Shown here piece after piece: positions 8,267 to 17,489 of a DNA stretch of 64,000 bases. Position 1 is the first letter of the stretch. Each line of letters opens with the position of its first letter. The notes below the pieces were generated by a model that saw nothing but the letters and a program-made list of their open reading frames with translations, ran no database searches and had not been told where the DNA came from. This stretch comes from Lachnospiraceae bacterium (GTDB lineage: Bacteria; Bacillota; Clostridia; Lachnospirales; Lachnospiraceae), in the NCBI GenBank assembly GCA_015056915.1, contig SVFK01000003.1, positions 1 through 64,000 of the forward strand, given 5' to 3'. The position numbers were made by a program, and so were the translations under genes.

Positions 8267-8998
8267 ATGGAAGAAACTGTTTTAGCAGAAAAACTTATAC
8301 TTTTCGGACTCGGAAGACAGGAGGCATGTGTATATTTGTGCCTGTTGAAGCATGGTGAGATGACCGGCTATGAGGTTGCCAAGCAGACGGGGATATCAAG
8401 GTCGAATGTGTATAATGCCCTTTCGTCTTTGGTGGAGCATGGTGGTGCTTATGTGGTGGAGGGCAGCACGACACATTATACGCCGGTAAGCATGGAGGAA
8501 TTTTGTGATAACCGCATCAACCATTTAGGAGAAGTGCGAGAGTATCTGTTGCGTAATTGTCCCAAGCCTGCATTAAATACGGAAGGATACATTACCATAG
8601 AAAGTTATGAACACATAAAGGACAAAATCCGTCACATGCTATCTACTGCAACCAGGAGAGTATATTTTTCGGCCGCAGATACCTTTCTGGCTGAGTGGAA
8701 AAAGGAAATAGACAGCCTGATAAAGAGGGGAATCAAGGTGGTGTTGATTTCAGATAAGCCGATACAGGGCTTGCAGGGTAACTATGTTTTTTATCAAAGT
8801 ATTCCTGCGGATGTAGAGTGGGAGGATAAAGCAAAACAGGTGCGATTGATTATTGATTCGGCCTATGTTTTAACCGGAGAGGTGGATAGGAACCACAATG
8901 ACACCTGCTTGTACAGTGCGCAAAGAAATCTTGTGAATGTATTTAAAGAAGCAATGAGTAATGAAATTAAGCTGATAGAGTTAGCTCAACGAAGCTGA
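8267..8998 (+). CDS. TrmB-like transcriptional regulator
   Basis: An N-terminal winged helix-turn-helix (residues ~5-70) has the TrmB signature LGRQEACVYLCLLKHG...TGYEVAKQTGISRSNVYNALSSLVEHG. The C-terminal half (~100-243) resembles the phospholipase D-like effector domain of TrmB proteins (IKRGIKVVLISDKPI). TrmB-type proteins usually sense sugars or other small ligands. The target is unknown here; the next gene, an S66 peptidase 24 bp downstream, may be co-transcribed. The start is uncertain: GTG at 8264 and ATG at 8267 are adjacent and neither has an ideal ribosome binding site. Confidence 0.8.
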   Translation: MEETVLAEKLILFGLGRQEACVYLCLLKHGEMTGYEVAKQTGISRSNVYNALSSLVEHGGAYVVEGSTTHYTPVSMEEFCDNRINHLGEVREYLLRNCPKPALNTEGYITIESYEHIKDKIRHMLSTATRRVYFSAADTFLAEWKKEIDSLIKRGIKVVLISDKPIQGLQGNYVFYQSIPADVEWEDKAKQVRLIIDSAYVLTGEVDRNHNDTCLYSAQRNLVNVFKEAMSNEIKLIELAQRS

Positions 8999-9022
8999 AA
9001 GCTTGTATGTAAGGAGTAAAGA

Positions 9023-10075
9023 ATGAAATATCCAAAAAGCTTACCTCAAAACGGAACTATCGGGTTTGTGGCGCCTTCCTTCGGCTGTAATATTGAACCC
9101 TATTATACAGCATTTGGAAATGCACAGAAAACCTTCCGGGAATTAGGATACAAGCTGGATTTGGGTCCCAACTGTTATTGCGGAGAAGGCATAGGTATCA
9201 GCAACACCCCGGAAAAATGTGCAGAAGAGCTGATGGAATATTATTGCAGTGAACAAAACGATGTACTGATTTCCTGTGGTGGCGGTGAATTGATGTGCGA
9301 GGTGCTTCGATATGTTGATTTTGAAAGGTTGAAGATGGCAGCACCTAAATGGTATATGGGTTATTCTGATAATACGAATATGACCTATCTGCTTGCGACC
9401 ATTTGTGATGTGGCATCAGTGTATGGACCTTGCGCCGCAGCCTTTGGTATGGAACCATGGCATCAGTCGATAAAGGATGCTTTTGGCATATTGACCGGAG
9501 GAGTCAATAATATTTCCGGTTATCCCCTCTGGGAAAGGGAATCCTTAAAGAGTGAGGAAATGCCGTTAGTACCTTACAATGTAACAGAGCAGAAGGTGCT
9601 GCAAAGCTATATGGGCAGAGATTCTGTAAAATGGGCGACTGTCAGCAGTGCCATCAGCTTTCAGGGCAGGCTTTTAGGAGGCTGCATGGATTGTCTTGTG
9701 AATCTGTTGGGCACTCGTTTTGATAAAACACTTGATTATTTGGAAAAGTATAAGGGTGATGGCTTTATTTGGTTTTTGGAAGCCTGCGATATGAATGTTT
9801 TTTCTATTCGCCGTGCTATGTGGCAGATGGAAGAGGCTGGCTGGTTTCAGTATGTCAAAGGCTTTTTGATCGGACGTCCGTTGTGCTTTGGACAGGAAAT
9901 GATTGGACTGGATGCTTATGAGGCAGTGCTGGAGGTGGCAGGCAGAAAAGGTGTTCCGGTTATCATGGATGTGGATTTGGGTCACCTTCCCCCTATGATG
10001 CCTCTGGTAGTCGGCAGTCTGGCAAATGTCAGTGTTCAAGAGAATGATATCAAGATTCAAATGGAATATTGCTAA
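9023..10075 (+). CDS. S66-family LD-carboxypeptidase / MccF-like peptidase
   Basis: A 350-residue serine peptidase of family S66. The nucleophile elbow is YMGYSDNT with the Ser, and the Glu and His that complete the triad fit FLEACDMN and DLGHLPPMMPLVVG. The N-terminus IGFVAPSFG is typical of the family. Members include LdcA, which trims tetrapeptide stems of peptidoglycan, and MccF, which hydrolyses microcin C-type acyl-adenylates. The length and the long middle insertion look closer to MccF-like proteins, but sequence alone does not settle the substrate. AAGGAG lies upstream of the ATG. Confidence 0.88.
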   Translation: MKYPKSLPQNGTIGFVAPSFGCNIEPYYTAFGNAQKTFRELGYKLDLGPNCYCGEGIGISNTPEKCAEELMEYYCSEQNDVLISCGGGELMCEVLRYVDFERLKMAAPKWYMGYSDNTNMTYLLATICDVASVYGPCAAAFGMEPWHQSIKDAFGILTGGVNNISGYPLWERESLKSEEMPLVPYNVTEQKVLQSYMGRDSVKWATVSSAISFQGRLLGGCMDCLVNLLGTRFDKTLDYLEKYKGDGFIWFLEACDMNVFSIRRAMWQMEEAGWFQYVKGFLIGRPLCFGQEMIGLDAYEAVLEVAGRKGVPVIMDVDLGHLPPMMPLVVGSLANVSVQENDIKIQMEYC

Positions 10076-10100
10076 TAGTATAAAAAATTAGAAAAATTAC

Positions 10101-10129
10101 TTGTCAAGTGAAGCTATCTGTGATAAAAT
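10101..10129 (+). promoter_or_regulatory. Promoter of tRNA-Leu
   Basis: TTGTCA (10101-10106), a 17-bp spacer and TAAAAT (10124-10129) form a good sigma-A promoter 31 bp before the mature tRNA 5' end. Confidence 0.75.
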
Positions 10130-10159
10130 CAATTTTGTTGTAAAGATAGTTTTACACAT

Positions 10160-10242
10160 GCCGGCGTGTCGGAATGGCAGACGAGGCAGACTCAAAATCT
10201 GTTGTGGGCAACCACGTGCGGGTTCAAGTCCCGCTGCCGGCA
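10160..10242 (+). tRNA. tRNA-Leu (anticodon CAA)
   Basis: An 83-nt class II tRNA. The acceptor stem GCCGGCG pairs with TGCCGGC (one G-T), with discriminator A. The anticodon arm GCAGA-CTCAAAA-TCTGT gives the anticodon CAA, which reads UUG. A long variable arm (GTGGGCAACCAC) is present, and the T arm GCGGG-TTCAAGT-CCCGC is canonical. The 3' CCA is not encoded. The gene has its own promoter and terminator. Confidence 0.95.
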
Positions 10243-10246
10243 GTGA

Positions 10247-10281
10247 AACCTTGTAAATCATTGTATTTGCAAGGTTTTTTT
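10247..10281 (+). terminator. Terminator after tRNA-Leu
   Basis: A 12-bp stem (AACCTTGTAAAT with ATTTGCAAGGTT, one G-T) is followed by a run of seven T residues. Confidence 0.85.
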
Positions 10282-10284
10282 ATG

Positions 10285-10313
10285 TTTAAAATATTTTAGA
10301 AAATGTTTATAAT
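10285..10313 (+). promoter_or_regulatory. Candidate promoter of the zinc-finger membrane protein
   Basis: TTTAAA (10285-10290), 17 bp and TATAAT (10308-10313). The -10 is perfect and the -35 weak. It would give a ~100-nt leader before the ATG at 10420. Confidence 0.45.
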
Positions 10314-10419
10314 GCTAGCCTTTTTCTTCAAGATGTTGTATAGTAATTATGTATGTGTAAATTATATTGGCAATGCAATAACTTGTGAAAGGTATTGCTT
10401 TTGGGACAGGGTGGCAATT

Positions 10420-10740
10420 ATGGATTGCAAGGAATTTGAGAAGCTGATTCCGCTTTTTATAGAGCGGAAGCTTGATTTTAGGTTGTTAAAACGATTTGGT
10501 CAGCATATGGAAAATTGTCCCGATTGTAAGGAAGAGCTGGTCATTCAATTTCTGGTACGGGAAGGTATGCAACGACTGGAGGAGGGCGATGCCTTCGACC
10601 TACAGTATGAGCTTGAGCAGCGTCTGGAGGAAGCTGAGAGAAAGGTCAAATTCCACTATCGGTTTCTGAAACTGGGAGAAATTCTGGAAATCCTTTTAGT
10701 TATAATGATAATGCTTTTAATCGTATGGCTGATAATCTAG
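10420..10740 (+). CDS. Zinc-finger (anti-sigma-like) single-pass membrane protein
   Basis: A 106-residue protein. Residues ~1-35 resemble the zf-HC2 / ZAS zinc-binding domain of anti-sigma factors, with the HxxxCxxC motif HMENCPDC and an upstream Cys in MDCKEFEKL. The last ~20 residues (ILLVIMIMLLIVWLII) form one membrane segment at the extreme C-terminus, so there is almost no outer domain. ATG 10420 follows CAGGG; the longer reading frame from 10303 overlaps the promoter region and is unlikely. No sigma factor gene is adjacent, so the partner is unknown. It could equally be a membrane zinc-finger protein with another role. Confidence 0.65.
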   Translation: MDCKEFEKLIPLFIERKLDFRLLKRFGQHMENCPDCKEELVIQFLVREGMQRLEEGDAFDLQYELEQRLEEAERKVKFHYRFLKLGEILEILLVIMIMLLIVWLII

Positions 10741-10798
10741 GAAAGAGTTATTGGTCAGTAAAGGTAGTTGTGCAAAATAAGCAGGAAAATGGGATAAT

Positions 10799-13492
10799 AT
10801 GAGTCAGAAATTAGTTTTAATCGATGGACACAGTATTTTAAACAGAGCATTTTACGGAGTACCCAATCTGAGTAATGCAGAAGGGCTGCACACCAATGCG
10901 ATATATGGCTTTCTGAATATTCTTTTTAAGATTTTGGAGGAAGAGAAACCGGACTATCTGGCGGTTGCTTTTGATGTACACGCCCCCACCTTTCGTCATA
11001 AGCTGTATGATGCTTATAAGGGCACCAGAAAGCCCATGCCGCAGGAGCTTCGCGAGCAGATACCGGTGATGAAGGAAGTGCTGAAAGCCATGCAGGTGGT
11101 GATTATGGAGCAGGCAGGGCTGGAAGCGGACGATATTCTTGGAACATTGGCTAAAAAGGCTGAAAAGCAGGGGCTTGAGGTCGCTTTGGTTTCGGGAGAC
11201 AGGGATTTGTTGCAGATTGCTACCGACCATATTAAAATCAGAATCCCCAAGACGAAAATGGGCAGAACTGAAATAGAAGATTATTATGAGAAGGATGTTC
11301 TTGCCGCATATGAGGTAACACCCACTCAATTTATTGAGCTGAAGGCTTTGATGGGCGATACAGCTGATAATATCCCCGGCGTACCTAAGGTTGGTGAGAA
11401 AACGGCTCGGGCGTTAATGGTGGAATATGGTTCCTTGGACAATATTTATGCACATGTAGAAGAGATTCCGAAGAAAAGTATTCGCGAATCGCTTATGGAG
11501 AATCGCAATCTGGCAGATTTGAGTAAGATACTTGCAACCATCAAGACAGATTGTGAGGTTGAACTGGATTATGAGGCGGCAAAAGCAGAAGGCTATTATA
11601 ATCCGGAGGCTTACGCTATATTTAAGCGGCTTGAATTTAAAAATATATTGAATCGCTTTGACAAGGAGCAGATATCCGGGGATAATACCGTGATCGAATC
11701 CTTTCAGAACATGGATAATATAGATGCATTTCTGGCAGTGTTAAAGAGAGCAGAAAAGCTTCCAGAGGCAGGACTTCTTATCATGCGGGAGAAGGGTAAG
11801 CTATTAGGCGTAGCAGTTTCTCTGTCGGAGAAGGAAACGTTTTTTTATGCATTGAAGCAGAAGAGTGTGCCGATGGGACAGCTTTCCTTGTTTGACGAGC
11901 CCACAGAGGCATGCGAGGACGAGGCAGCGATTATTACAGAGGCGTTGCGTGAGTTATCTGTCCAAACAGCCATTAAGACCTTTGATATTAAGCACCAATA
12001 TGATTATCTGGCACAGGATAATACAGAGCACTATTTTGATGTTTTGATTGCGGCATATTTGCTGAATCCCTTGAAAAATGATTATGATTTAGAGGCGATT
12101 GCAGCGGAGCATTTGGGGATGATGATACCCGGTAAGGCTGAAATCTTTGGCAAAATGGGCATGGAAGAGGCTTTGGAAAAAGCACCTGATAAATGCAGAG
12201 AATACTATTGCTACGGTGCTTATATTGCGAGAGCAGCTGCAGAGATATTGAATAAGAAGCTGGAAGCTGTAGGAATGGACAGCTTAATGAATACCGTGGA
12301 AATGCCATTGTCATTGGTATTATATGACATGGAAAGGACAGGTATTGCAGTCAGACGCGAGGAGCTTAAGTCATACGGTGATGCGTTGGTGGCAAGGATT
12401 CAGGAATTGGAGACCTCCATTCATAAACAGGCAGGTGTGGATTTTAATATCAATTCACCCAAGCAGCTGGGAGAGGTATTATTTGAGACCATGCAGCTGC
12501 CCGGTGGTAAAAAGACAAAGACAGGTTATTCTACGGCAGCGGATGTGTTGGAAAAGTTGTCCGAGGAATATCCGATTGTCAAGGATATTTTGGAATATCG
12601 GGGGCTTACCAAGCTGAAATCAACCTACGCGGACGGATTGGCCAATTATATTAGTGAAGACGGCAGGATTCACACCAATTTGAATCAGACTATAACAGCA
12701 ACAGGACGTATCAGTTCCACGGAGCCTAATTTACAGAATATTCCCATGCGAATGGAGTTGGGCAGACGTATTCGAAAAGTATTTGTGCCAAAGGAAGATT
12801 ATCTTTTGATGGATGCGGATTATTCACAAATAGAATTGCGTGTTTTGGCACATATGTCCGGTGATGAGCAGCTAATTGAGGCGTATCGAATGGATGAGGA
12901 TATCCATAGAATTACAGCATCCAAGGTGTTTCACACTCCTTTTGAGGAAGTGACGGATTTACAGCGTAGAAATGCTAAAGCTGTAAACTTCGGCATTGTG
13001 TACGGTATCAGCTCCTTTGGTTTAAGTCAGGATTTGAGCATCAGCCGCAAGGAAGCGGCGGCATATATTGAACAATATTTTGCAACCTATCCGAAGGTGA
13101 AGGAATTCTTGGATAAGCTGGTGGAGGATGCCAAGGCACAGGGCTATGTGACGACAATGTTTCAGCGTAGACGTCCCATACCGGAGCTTTCCTCGTCGAA
13201 TTTCATGCAACGAGCTTTTGGAGAGAGAGTGGCCATGAATTCTCCTATTCAGGGTACGGCGGCTGATATTATTAAGATTGCCATGATTAAGGTGTGGAGA
13301 GCACTTCGTGAGGCGAAGCTTCGCTCCCAACTGATTTTGCAGGTGCATGACGAGCTTTTAATAGAAACACATCGGGACGAGGTGGATGTAGTTCGTAGGC
13401 TTTTAGAGGAAAATATGAAAGCTGCGGCAGATTTGGCTGTTAGCCTTGAGGTGGACTTACACACGGGAGAAAACTGGTATGAGGCAAAGTAA
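10799..13492 (+). CDS. polA: DNA polymerase I
   Basis: A full-length 897-residue family A polymerase. The N-terminal 5'-3' exonuclease (1-~290) has DGHSILNRAFYG, EADDILGTLA and the helix-hairpin-helix DNIPGVPKVGEKTA. The central 3'-5' exonuclease-like region (~300-480) lacks the usual DxE proofreading motif: the expected strand reads LLIMREKGKLLG. This loss is common in Firmicutes. The C-terminal polymerase has DADYSQIELRVLAH, the O-helix RRNAKAVNFGIVYG and QVHDELLIE. It removes primers, fills gaps and takes part in repair. It overlaps coaE by 14 bp, a common Clostridia arrangement. Confidence 0.97.
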   Translation: MSQKLVLIDGHSILNRAFYGVPNLSNAEGLHTNAIYGFLNILFKILEEEKPDYLAVAFDVHAPTFRHKLYDAYKGTRKPMPQELREQIPVMKEVLKAMQVVIMEQAGLEADDILGTLAKKAEKQGLEVALVSGDRDLLQIATDHIKIRIPKTKMGRTEIEDYYEKDVLAAYEVTPTQFIELKALMGDTADNIPGVPKVGEKTARALMVEYGSLDNIYAHVEEIPKKSIRESLMENRNLADLSKILATIKTDCEVELDYEAAKAEGYYNPEAYAIFKRLEFKNILNRFDKEQISGDNTVIESFQNMDNIDAFLAVLKRAEKLPEAGLLIMREKGKLLGVAVSLSEKETFFYALKQKSVPMGQLSLFDEPTEACEDEAAIITEALRELSVQTAIKTFDIKHQYDYLAQDNTEHYFDVLIAAYLLNPLKNDYDLEAIAAEHLGMMIPGKAEIFGKMGMEEALEKAPDKCREYYCYGAYIARAAAEILNKKLEAVGMDSLMNTVEMPLSLVLYDMERTGIAVRREELKSYGDALVARIQELETSIHKQAGVDFNINSPKQLGEVLFETMQLPGGKKTKTGYSTAADVLEKLSEEYPIVKDILEYRGLTKLKSTYADGLANYISEDGRIHTNLNQTITATGRISSTEPNLQNIPMRMELGRRIRKVFVPKEDYLLMDADYSQIELRVLAHMSGDEQLIEAYRMDEDIHRITASKVFHTPFEEVTDLQRRNAKAVNFGIVYGISSFGLSQDLSISRKEAAAYIEQYFATYPKVKEFLDKLVEDAKAQGYVTTMFQRRRPIPELSSSNFMQRAFGERVAMNSPIQGTAADIIKIAMIKVWRALREAKLRSQLILQVHDELLIETHRDEVDVVRRLLEENMKAAADLAVSLEVDLHTGENWYEAK

Positions 13493-14102
13493 GGAATTGC
13501 TTTTTATAGGGATTACCGGTGGTATCGGTGCCGGCAAATCGGAAATATTGCAATATATCCGCAAGCATTATAAGTGTGAAATATATCTGGCGGATGAGGT
13601 GGCACATCTGGTGAAGAAAGCTCATACCCCATGCTTTTTGCGACTGGTGGAGCTTTTGGGCAATGATGTAGTAGGTGCAGACGGCGAGATTGACAAGACG
13701 GTAATGGCAACCAAAATATTTGCTGATGAGCAGGTGTTGGAGAAGGTCAATGAAATCGTGCATCCTGCAGTCAGGGAGTATCTTATGGATAAGCTCGAAG
13801 CTGCACAAGGGAATCCGGACATTGAGCTTTTCTTTGTTGAAGCGGCACTTTTAATTGAAGCGGGTTATGGACCGCTTGTGGATGAAATGTGGTACATTTA
13901 TGCTGATGAACAAGTACGGGCAGAACGTCTGCGAAGGTCGAGAGGCTACAGTGATGAGAAAATTGCGCAGATAATGAAAAGTCAGCTGTCTGAGGATGAA
14001 TTTCGTAAGGAAGCGGATTTTGTAATAGATAATAGTGGAGCACTTATGGAAAGCTATCAACAAATTGATAAGAAACTGGAGGCTTTTACATGGCAGGAGT
14101 AA
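13479..14102 (+). CDS. coaE: Dephospho-CoA kinase
   Basis: A P-loop kinase of 207 residues with Walker A GITGGIGAGKS at the N-terminus, the LADEVAH substrate segment, and a lid region with RAERLRRSRGYSDEKI. It phosphorylates the 3'-OH of dephospho-CoA in the last step of coenzyme A synthesis. ATG 13479 fits the family start and follows CGGGAG; the extra residues of the longer frame are read from polA. It overlaps polA by 14 bp and the next gene by 13 bp, so the three are translationally coupled. Confidence 0.94.
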   Translation: MRQSKELLFIGITGGIGAGKSEILQYIRKHYKCEIYLADEVAHLVKKAHTPCFLRLVELLGNDVVGADGEIDKTVMATKIFADEQVLEKVNEIVHPAVREYLMDKLEAAQGNPDIELFFVEAALLIEAGYGPLVDEMWYIYADEQVRAERLRRSRGYSDEKIAQIMKSQLSEDEFRKEADFVIDNSGALMESYQQIDKKLEAFTWQE

Positions 14103-16255
14103 GAGAGAGTCAGGGACAATTAGTTTTTGGTTTGGATATTGGAACCAGAAGTATTGTAGGAACCGTAGGTTATCTGAATAATGGCAGGTTTCGAGTGTTG
14201 GCACAGTATGCCAAAGAGCATGAGACCAGAGCGATGATTGATGGACAGATTCACGATATCGGTAAGGTAGGGGAAACAATCAGTCAGGTAAAGCGTAGGT
14301 TGGAGGAGGATTTGAATGTAAATCTCAATGATGTATGTATTGCTGCCGCAGGCCGTGTGTTGCGTACTGTTACCACATCTGCTGAGGTAAGCTATGAAAA
14401 TGATAAAGAAATTACAGAAGAGGATATTTTGTCCTTATCTACGTTGGGTATTGAAAAAGCATATGAGGAATTTCAGATAAGCAACGATTCGGAGATGAAA
14501 TTTTATTGTGTTGGTTATACCCCGATGCGTTATTATTTGAATGGCTATCCCATGAGTAATCTGGAAGGACACAAGGCAAAAACAATAGGTGTTGACCTGA
14601 TTGCCACATTTTTGCCGGATGATGTAGTAGATGGTCTGTATAAGGCAGTGGAGCTGGCTGATTTGCATGTAACAAATGTGACGTTGGAGCCTATTGCAGC
14701 TATTCAGGTGGCTATCCCTGAGAAATTCCGAATGCTGAACATGGCACTGGTGGATGTAGGAGCAGGAACCAGTGATATTTCTATTACAAAGGATGGCACC
14801 ATCACAGCATATGGTATGATTCCTGTGGCAGGTGACAGCCTGACGGAATTAATTGTGCAGCATTGTCTGGTGGATTTTGAGACTGCAGAGCACATAAAGC
14901 GAAGCTGTGGTGTGCAGGAGGTGGTGGAATATCAGGATATTATGGGGCTGCCGCAGATGATTCCTTCTAAAGAGATATTGGAATTAGTGGATGCTTCCGT
15001 GACTAATATGACTAAGCAGGTGGCTGATTGTATCAAGGAATTGAACGGTGATAAGGCGGTAAGTGCTGTGTTTGTTGTAGGTGGAGGCGGTATGATTCCG
15101 GGCTATACAGACAAGTTGGCGGAGCATCTGGGTATTGTTAAGGAGCGTGTGGCAATTCGTGGACAAGAGGTTATGCAGTCCATTGAATTTGATATGAAGG
15201 ATGCCAGAAAGGATGCCATGATGGTAACTCCTATCGGTATCTGTTTAAGCTATTATGAACAAAGCAATAATTTTATCTTTGTTGTATTCAACAAGGAACG
15301 TGTTAAGCTGTATGATAATGGAAAGCTGACTGTAACAGATGCGGCAATGCAGATGCAATTTCCGAATGAGGACTTGTTCCCCAAGAGAGGAAAAGCACTT
15401 TTGTTTAGTGTAAATGGCAAAAGTCGTATGATGCGTGGTACGCCGGGAGAGGCGTGTGTTATTATGGTAAACGGTGACCCGGCAGATATGTACACACAGA
15501 TACATAACGGTGATAGGATTACGGTTACACCGTCGACAGCAGGGGAGCCTGCTTCCTTAGAGCTTGGCAAGTTACCTGAGTTATCAGAATATCTGCATAT
15601 TTATGTAAATGGACAAAAAATCGATTTGCCTAAAACGGCAAAGGTAAACGGAATTAGTCAAAATGAGTTTTACCAGATCCAAGAAGGTGATGATATTGAG
15701 ATTACCAATTCCTATACCATACGTGAGGTCGCAGTATTCCTTGATGTGCCTCTTGGTGAAGTGATTCGTGTCAATGATATGCCGGCTCAGGCAGATACTA
15801 AGGTGTATGAGAATTTTACTGTCAGCTGGGATATGAGTGAGGAAACGGAAGCTGATGAGGACGAAGAATGGAATTATATAACTGATGATGAAGCAGAGTA
15901 TGAGGAAGCTGTGACAGAAGAACCGGAGCAGGATGTGTCAGATGAAGAATCCTGGGAGGAAGAGACAAAGGAGAAGGCGAAAGAAGAAACGGGTGTCGGG
16001 ACAGTAAAAGAGACTGTAGGACGTGATGTCAAATTTACCCGCAGTATGATGGTCATTGTTAATCATTTACCGATTACCTTGCAGGGTAAAGCCAATTATG
16101 TATTTGTAGATGTATTTGATTATATTGATTTTGATTTAAGTGCGTCCAGAGGCAGAGGCATTGTTACCCAGATAAACGGAAGACAGGCAGAGTATATGGA
16201 GAGCTTGAAGGATGGCGATGTAATCGATATTTACTGGAAGGAATTAAATAAATAA
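14090..16255 (+). CDS. FtsA-like actin-fold ATPase with long C-terminal extension
   Basis: A 721-residue protein. Residues ~8-375 are an actin/HSP70-type ATPase of the FtsA/PilM group: phosphate 1 GLDIGTRSIVGTV, an SHS2-like insertion around 70-190, phosphate 2 LVDVGAGTSDISI and the adenosine motif VVGGGGMIPGY. The C-terminal ~340 residues are not part of classical FtsA. They hold two stretches that look like small beta-grasp/SLBB-type modules (~440-585, ending in YTIREVAVFLDVP), an acidic linker (~585-640) and a last module (~648-721). There is no C-terminal amphipathic membrane anchor of the FtsA type. A role in cell division or envelope assembly is an inference from the ATPase. It overlaps coaE by 13 bp. 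Confidence 0.75.
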   Translation: MAGVRESQGQLVFGLDIGTRSIVGTVGYLNNGRFRVLAQYAKEHETRAMIDGQIHDIGKVGETISQVKRRLEEDLNVNLNDVCIAAAGRVLRTVTTSAEVSYENDKEITEEDILSLSTLGIEKAYEEFQISNDSEMKFYCVGYTPMRYYLNGYPMSNLEGHKAKTIGVDLIATFLPDDVVDGLYKAVELADLHVTNVTLEPIAAIQVAIPEKFRMLNMALVDVGAGTSDISITKDGTITAYGMIPVAGDSLTELIVQHCLVDFETAEHIKRSCGVQEVVEYQDIMGLPQMIPSKEILELVDASVTNMTKQVADCIKELNGDKAVSAVFVVGGGGMIPGYTDKLAEHLGIVKERVAIRGQEVMQSIEFDMKDARKDAMMVTPIGICLSYYEQSNNFIFVVFNKERVKLYDNGKLTVTDAAMQMQFPNEDLFPKRGKALLFSVNGKSRMMRGTPGEACVIMVNGDPADMYTQIHNGDRITVTPSTAGEPASLELGKLPELSEYLHIYVNGQKIDLPKTAKVNGISQNEFYQIQEGDDIEITNSYTIREVAVFLDVPLGEVIRVNDMPAQADTKVYENFTVSWDMSEETEADEDEEWNYITDDEAEYEEAVTEEPEQDVSDEESWEEETKEKAKEETGVGTVKETVGRDVKFTRSMMVIVNHLPITLQGKANYVFVDVFDYIDFDLSASRGRGIVTQINGRQAEYMESLKDGDVIDIYWKELNK

Positions 16256-16308
16256 GAAGAATGTCTCGAAGGCTTTAAAATGGAAATGGGAAGAGAGATA
16301 GACAGAGT

Positions 16309-17109
16309 ATGAGATTATGTAGTATAGCAAGCGGAAGCAGTGGGAATTGCATTTATGTGGGCTCGGAAGCGACTCACCTGCTTGTGGATGTGGGAATCAG
16401 CGGAAAGCGTACAGAAAGTGGATTGAACAGTCTGGGGCTGACCGGGAATGATTTGGACGGTATTCTGATTACCCATGAGCATGCAGACCATATCAGTGGT
16501 CTGGGAGTGATGGCACGAAAATACGGCGTGCCGATTTACGGCACGCCGGGCACTATAGAAGCGATTCGAAACACAGCAAGTATCGGTAAGATTGACGATT
16601 CGCTGTTTCATGAGGTTAGAGAGGACGTAAAGCTGACCATTAAGGATTTGACAGTGAATCCTATGAAAATATCCCATGATGCGGCTTGGCCTGTAGCATA
16701 TCGTATCGGCTATGGTAACCGCAGGATAGGTATTTGTACAGACCTTGGTGTGTATAATGATTATACCGTAGAATGTCTAAAGGGAATGGACGCGGTATTG
16801 ATAGAAGCCAATCATGATGTAAATATGCTGCAGGTAGGTCCTTATCCCTATTATCTGAAGCAGCGTATTTTGGGAGACAGAGGTCATCTTTCTAATGAAA
16901 ATTCAGGGAGGCTGTTAAGTCGTATCCTGCATGATAAGCTGCAAACAATTATTTTGGGGCATCTCAGCAAGGAAAACAATCTGCCGGAATTGGCTTATGA
17001 GGCGGTTCGCATGGAAATCACGTTGGGAGAGAATCCATACAACGCCAATGATTTTCGGATGATGGTTGCTAATCGTAGCGACCTGTCACCGGTGATAAAT
17101 ATTGCATAG
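16309..17109 (+). CDS. walJ: Metallo-beta-lactamase fold hydrolase, WalJ/YycJ type
   Basis: A 266-residue MBL-fold protein starting MRLCSIASGSSGN, the YycJ/WalJ hallmark. The metal motif THEHADHISG is intact, with further ligands in KISHDA, CTDLGV and LGHLSKEN. In Firmicutes WalJ is a predicted DNA exonuclease linked to the WalKR cell-wall regulon and to cell division. Here it follows the FtsA-like gene by 53 bp instead of lying with walKR. The function is inferred from the family. Confidence 0.87.
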   Translation: MRLCSIASGSSGNCIYVGSEATHLLVDVGISGKRTESGLNSLGLTGNDLDGILITHEHADHISGLGVMARKYGVPIYGTPGTIEAIRNTASIGKIDDSLFHEVREDVKLTIKDLTVNPMKISHDAAWPVAYRIGYGNRRIGICTDLGVYNDYTVECLKGMDAVLIEANHDVNMLQVGPYPYYLKQRILGDRGHLSNENSGRLLSRILHDKLQTIILGHLSKENNLPELAYEAVRMEITLGENPYNANDFRMMVANRSDLSPVINIA

Positions 17110-17142
17110 AAAAAGGTTGCCTGTGGGCAGAACGGAGGAGAA

Positions 17143-17415
17143 ATGAAAAAGACAATTATAACTGTAGTGGGTAAAGATACAGTAGGTATTATTGCAAAGG
17201 TATGTACCTATCTTGCAGATAACGGAATCAATATTTTAGATATTTCCCAGACGATTGTACAGGGATATTTTAATATGATGATGATAGTGGATACCAATAA
17301 TATGAATAAGCAATTTGGCGATATGGCTGATGAACTTGCGGCATTGGGAGAGGCAATCGGTGTGGTTATTAAGTGTCAGAAGGAAGAGATTTTTGACAAG
17401 ATGCACCGTATCTAA
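17143..17415 (+). CDS. ACT domain protein (UPF0237 family)
   Basis: A 90-residue single ACT domain: KTIITVVGKDTVGIIAKVC, then ILDISQTIVQGYFNMMMIVD. It matches the UPF0237 family, small ACT proteins related to the glycine cleavage regulator GcvR. ACT domains bind amino acids, but the ligand is unknown. GGAGGAG precedes the ATG. In many Firmicutes this gene lies directly before a UPF0210 gene, as it does here 74 bp downstream, which suggests a shared role. Confidence 0.9.
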   Translation: MKKTIITVVGKDTVGIIAKVCTYLADNGINILDISQTIVQGYFNMMMIVDTNNMNKQFGDMADELAALGEAIGVVIKCQKEEIFDKMHRI

Positions 17416-17489
17416 AGCAATGCGAGTAAGGTGATAGACAGCGGATATACAAGGTATATGCGGATAAAAGCAGACAGATAGGAGCCGAC

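Noticed and set aside
10303..10419. Longer start for the zinc-finger protein
   Set aside because: The extra 39 residues are read from the promoter region with its TATAAT, and a better ribosome binding site precedes the ATG at 10420.
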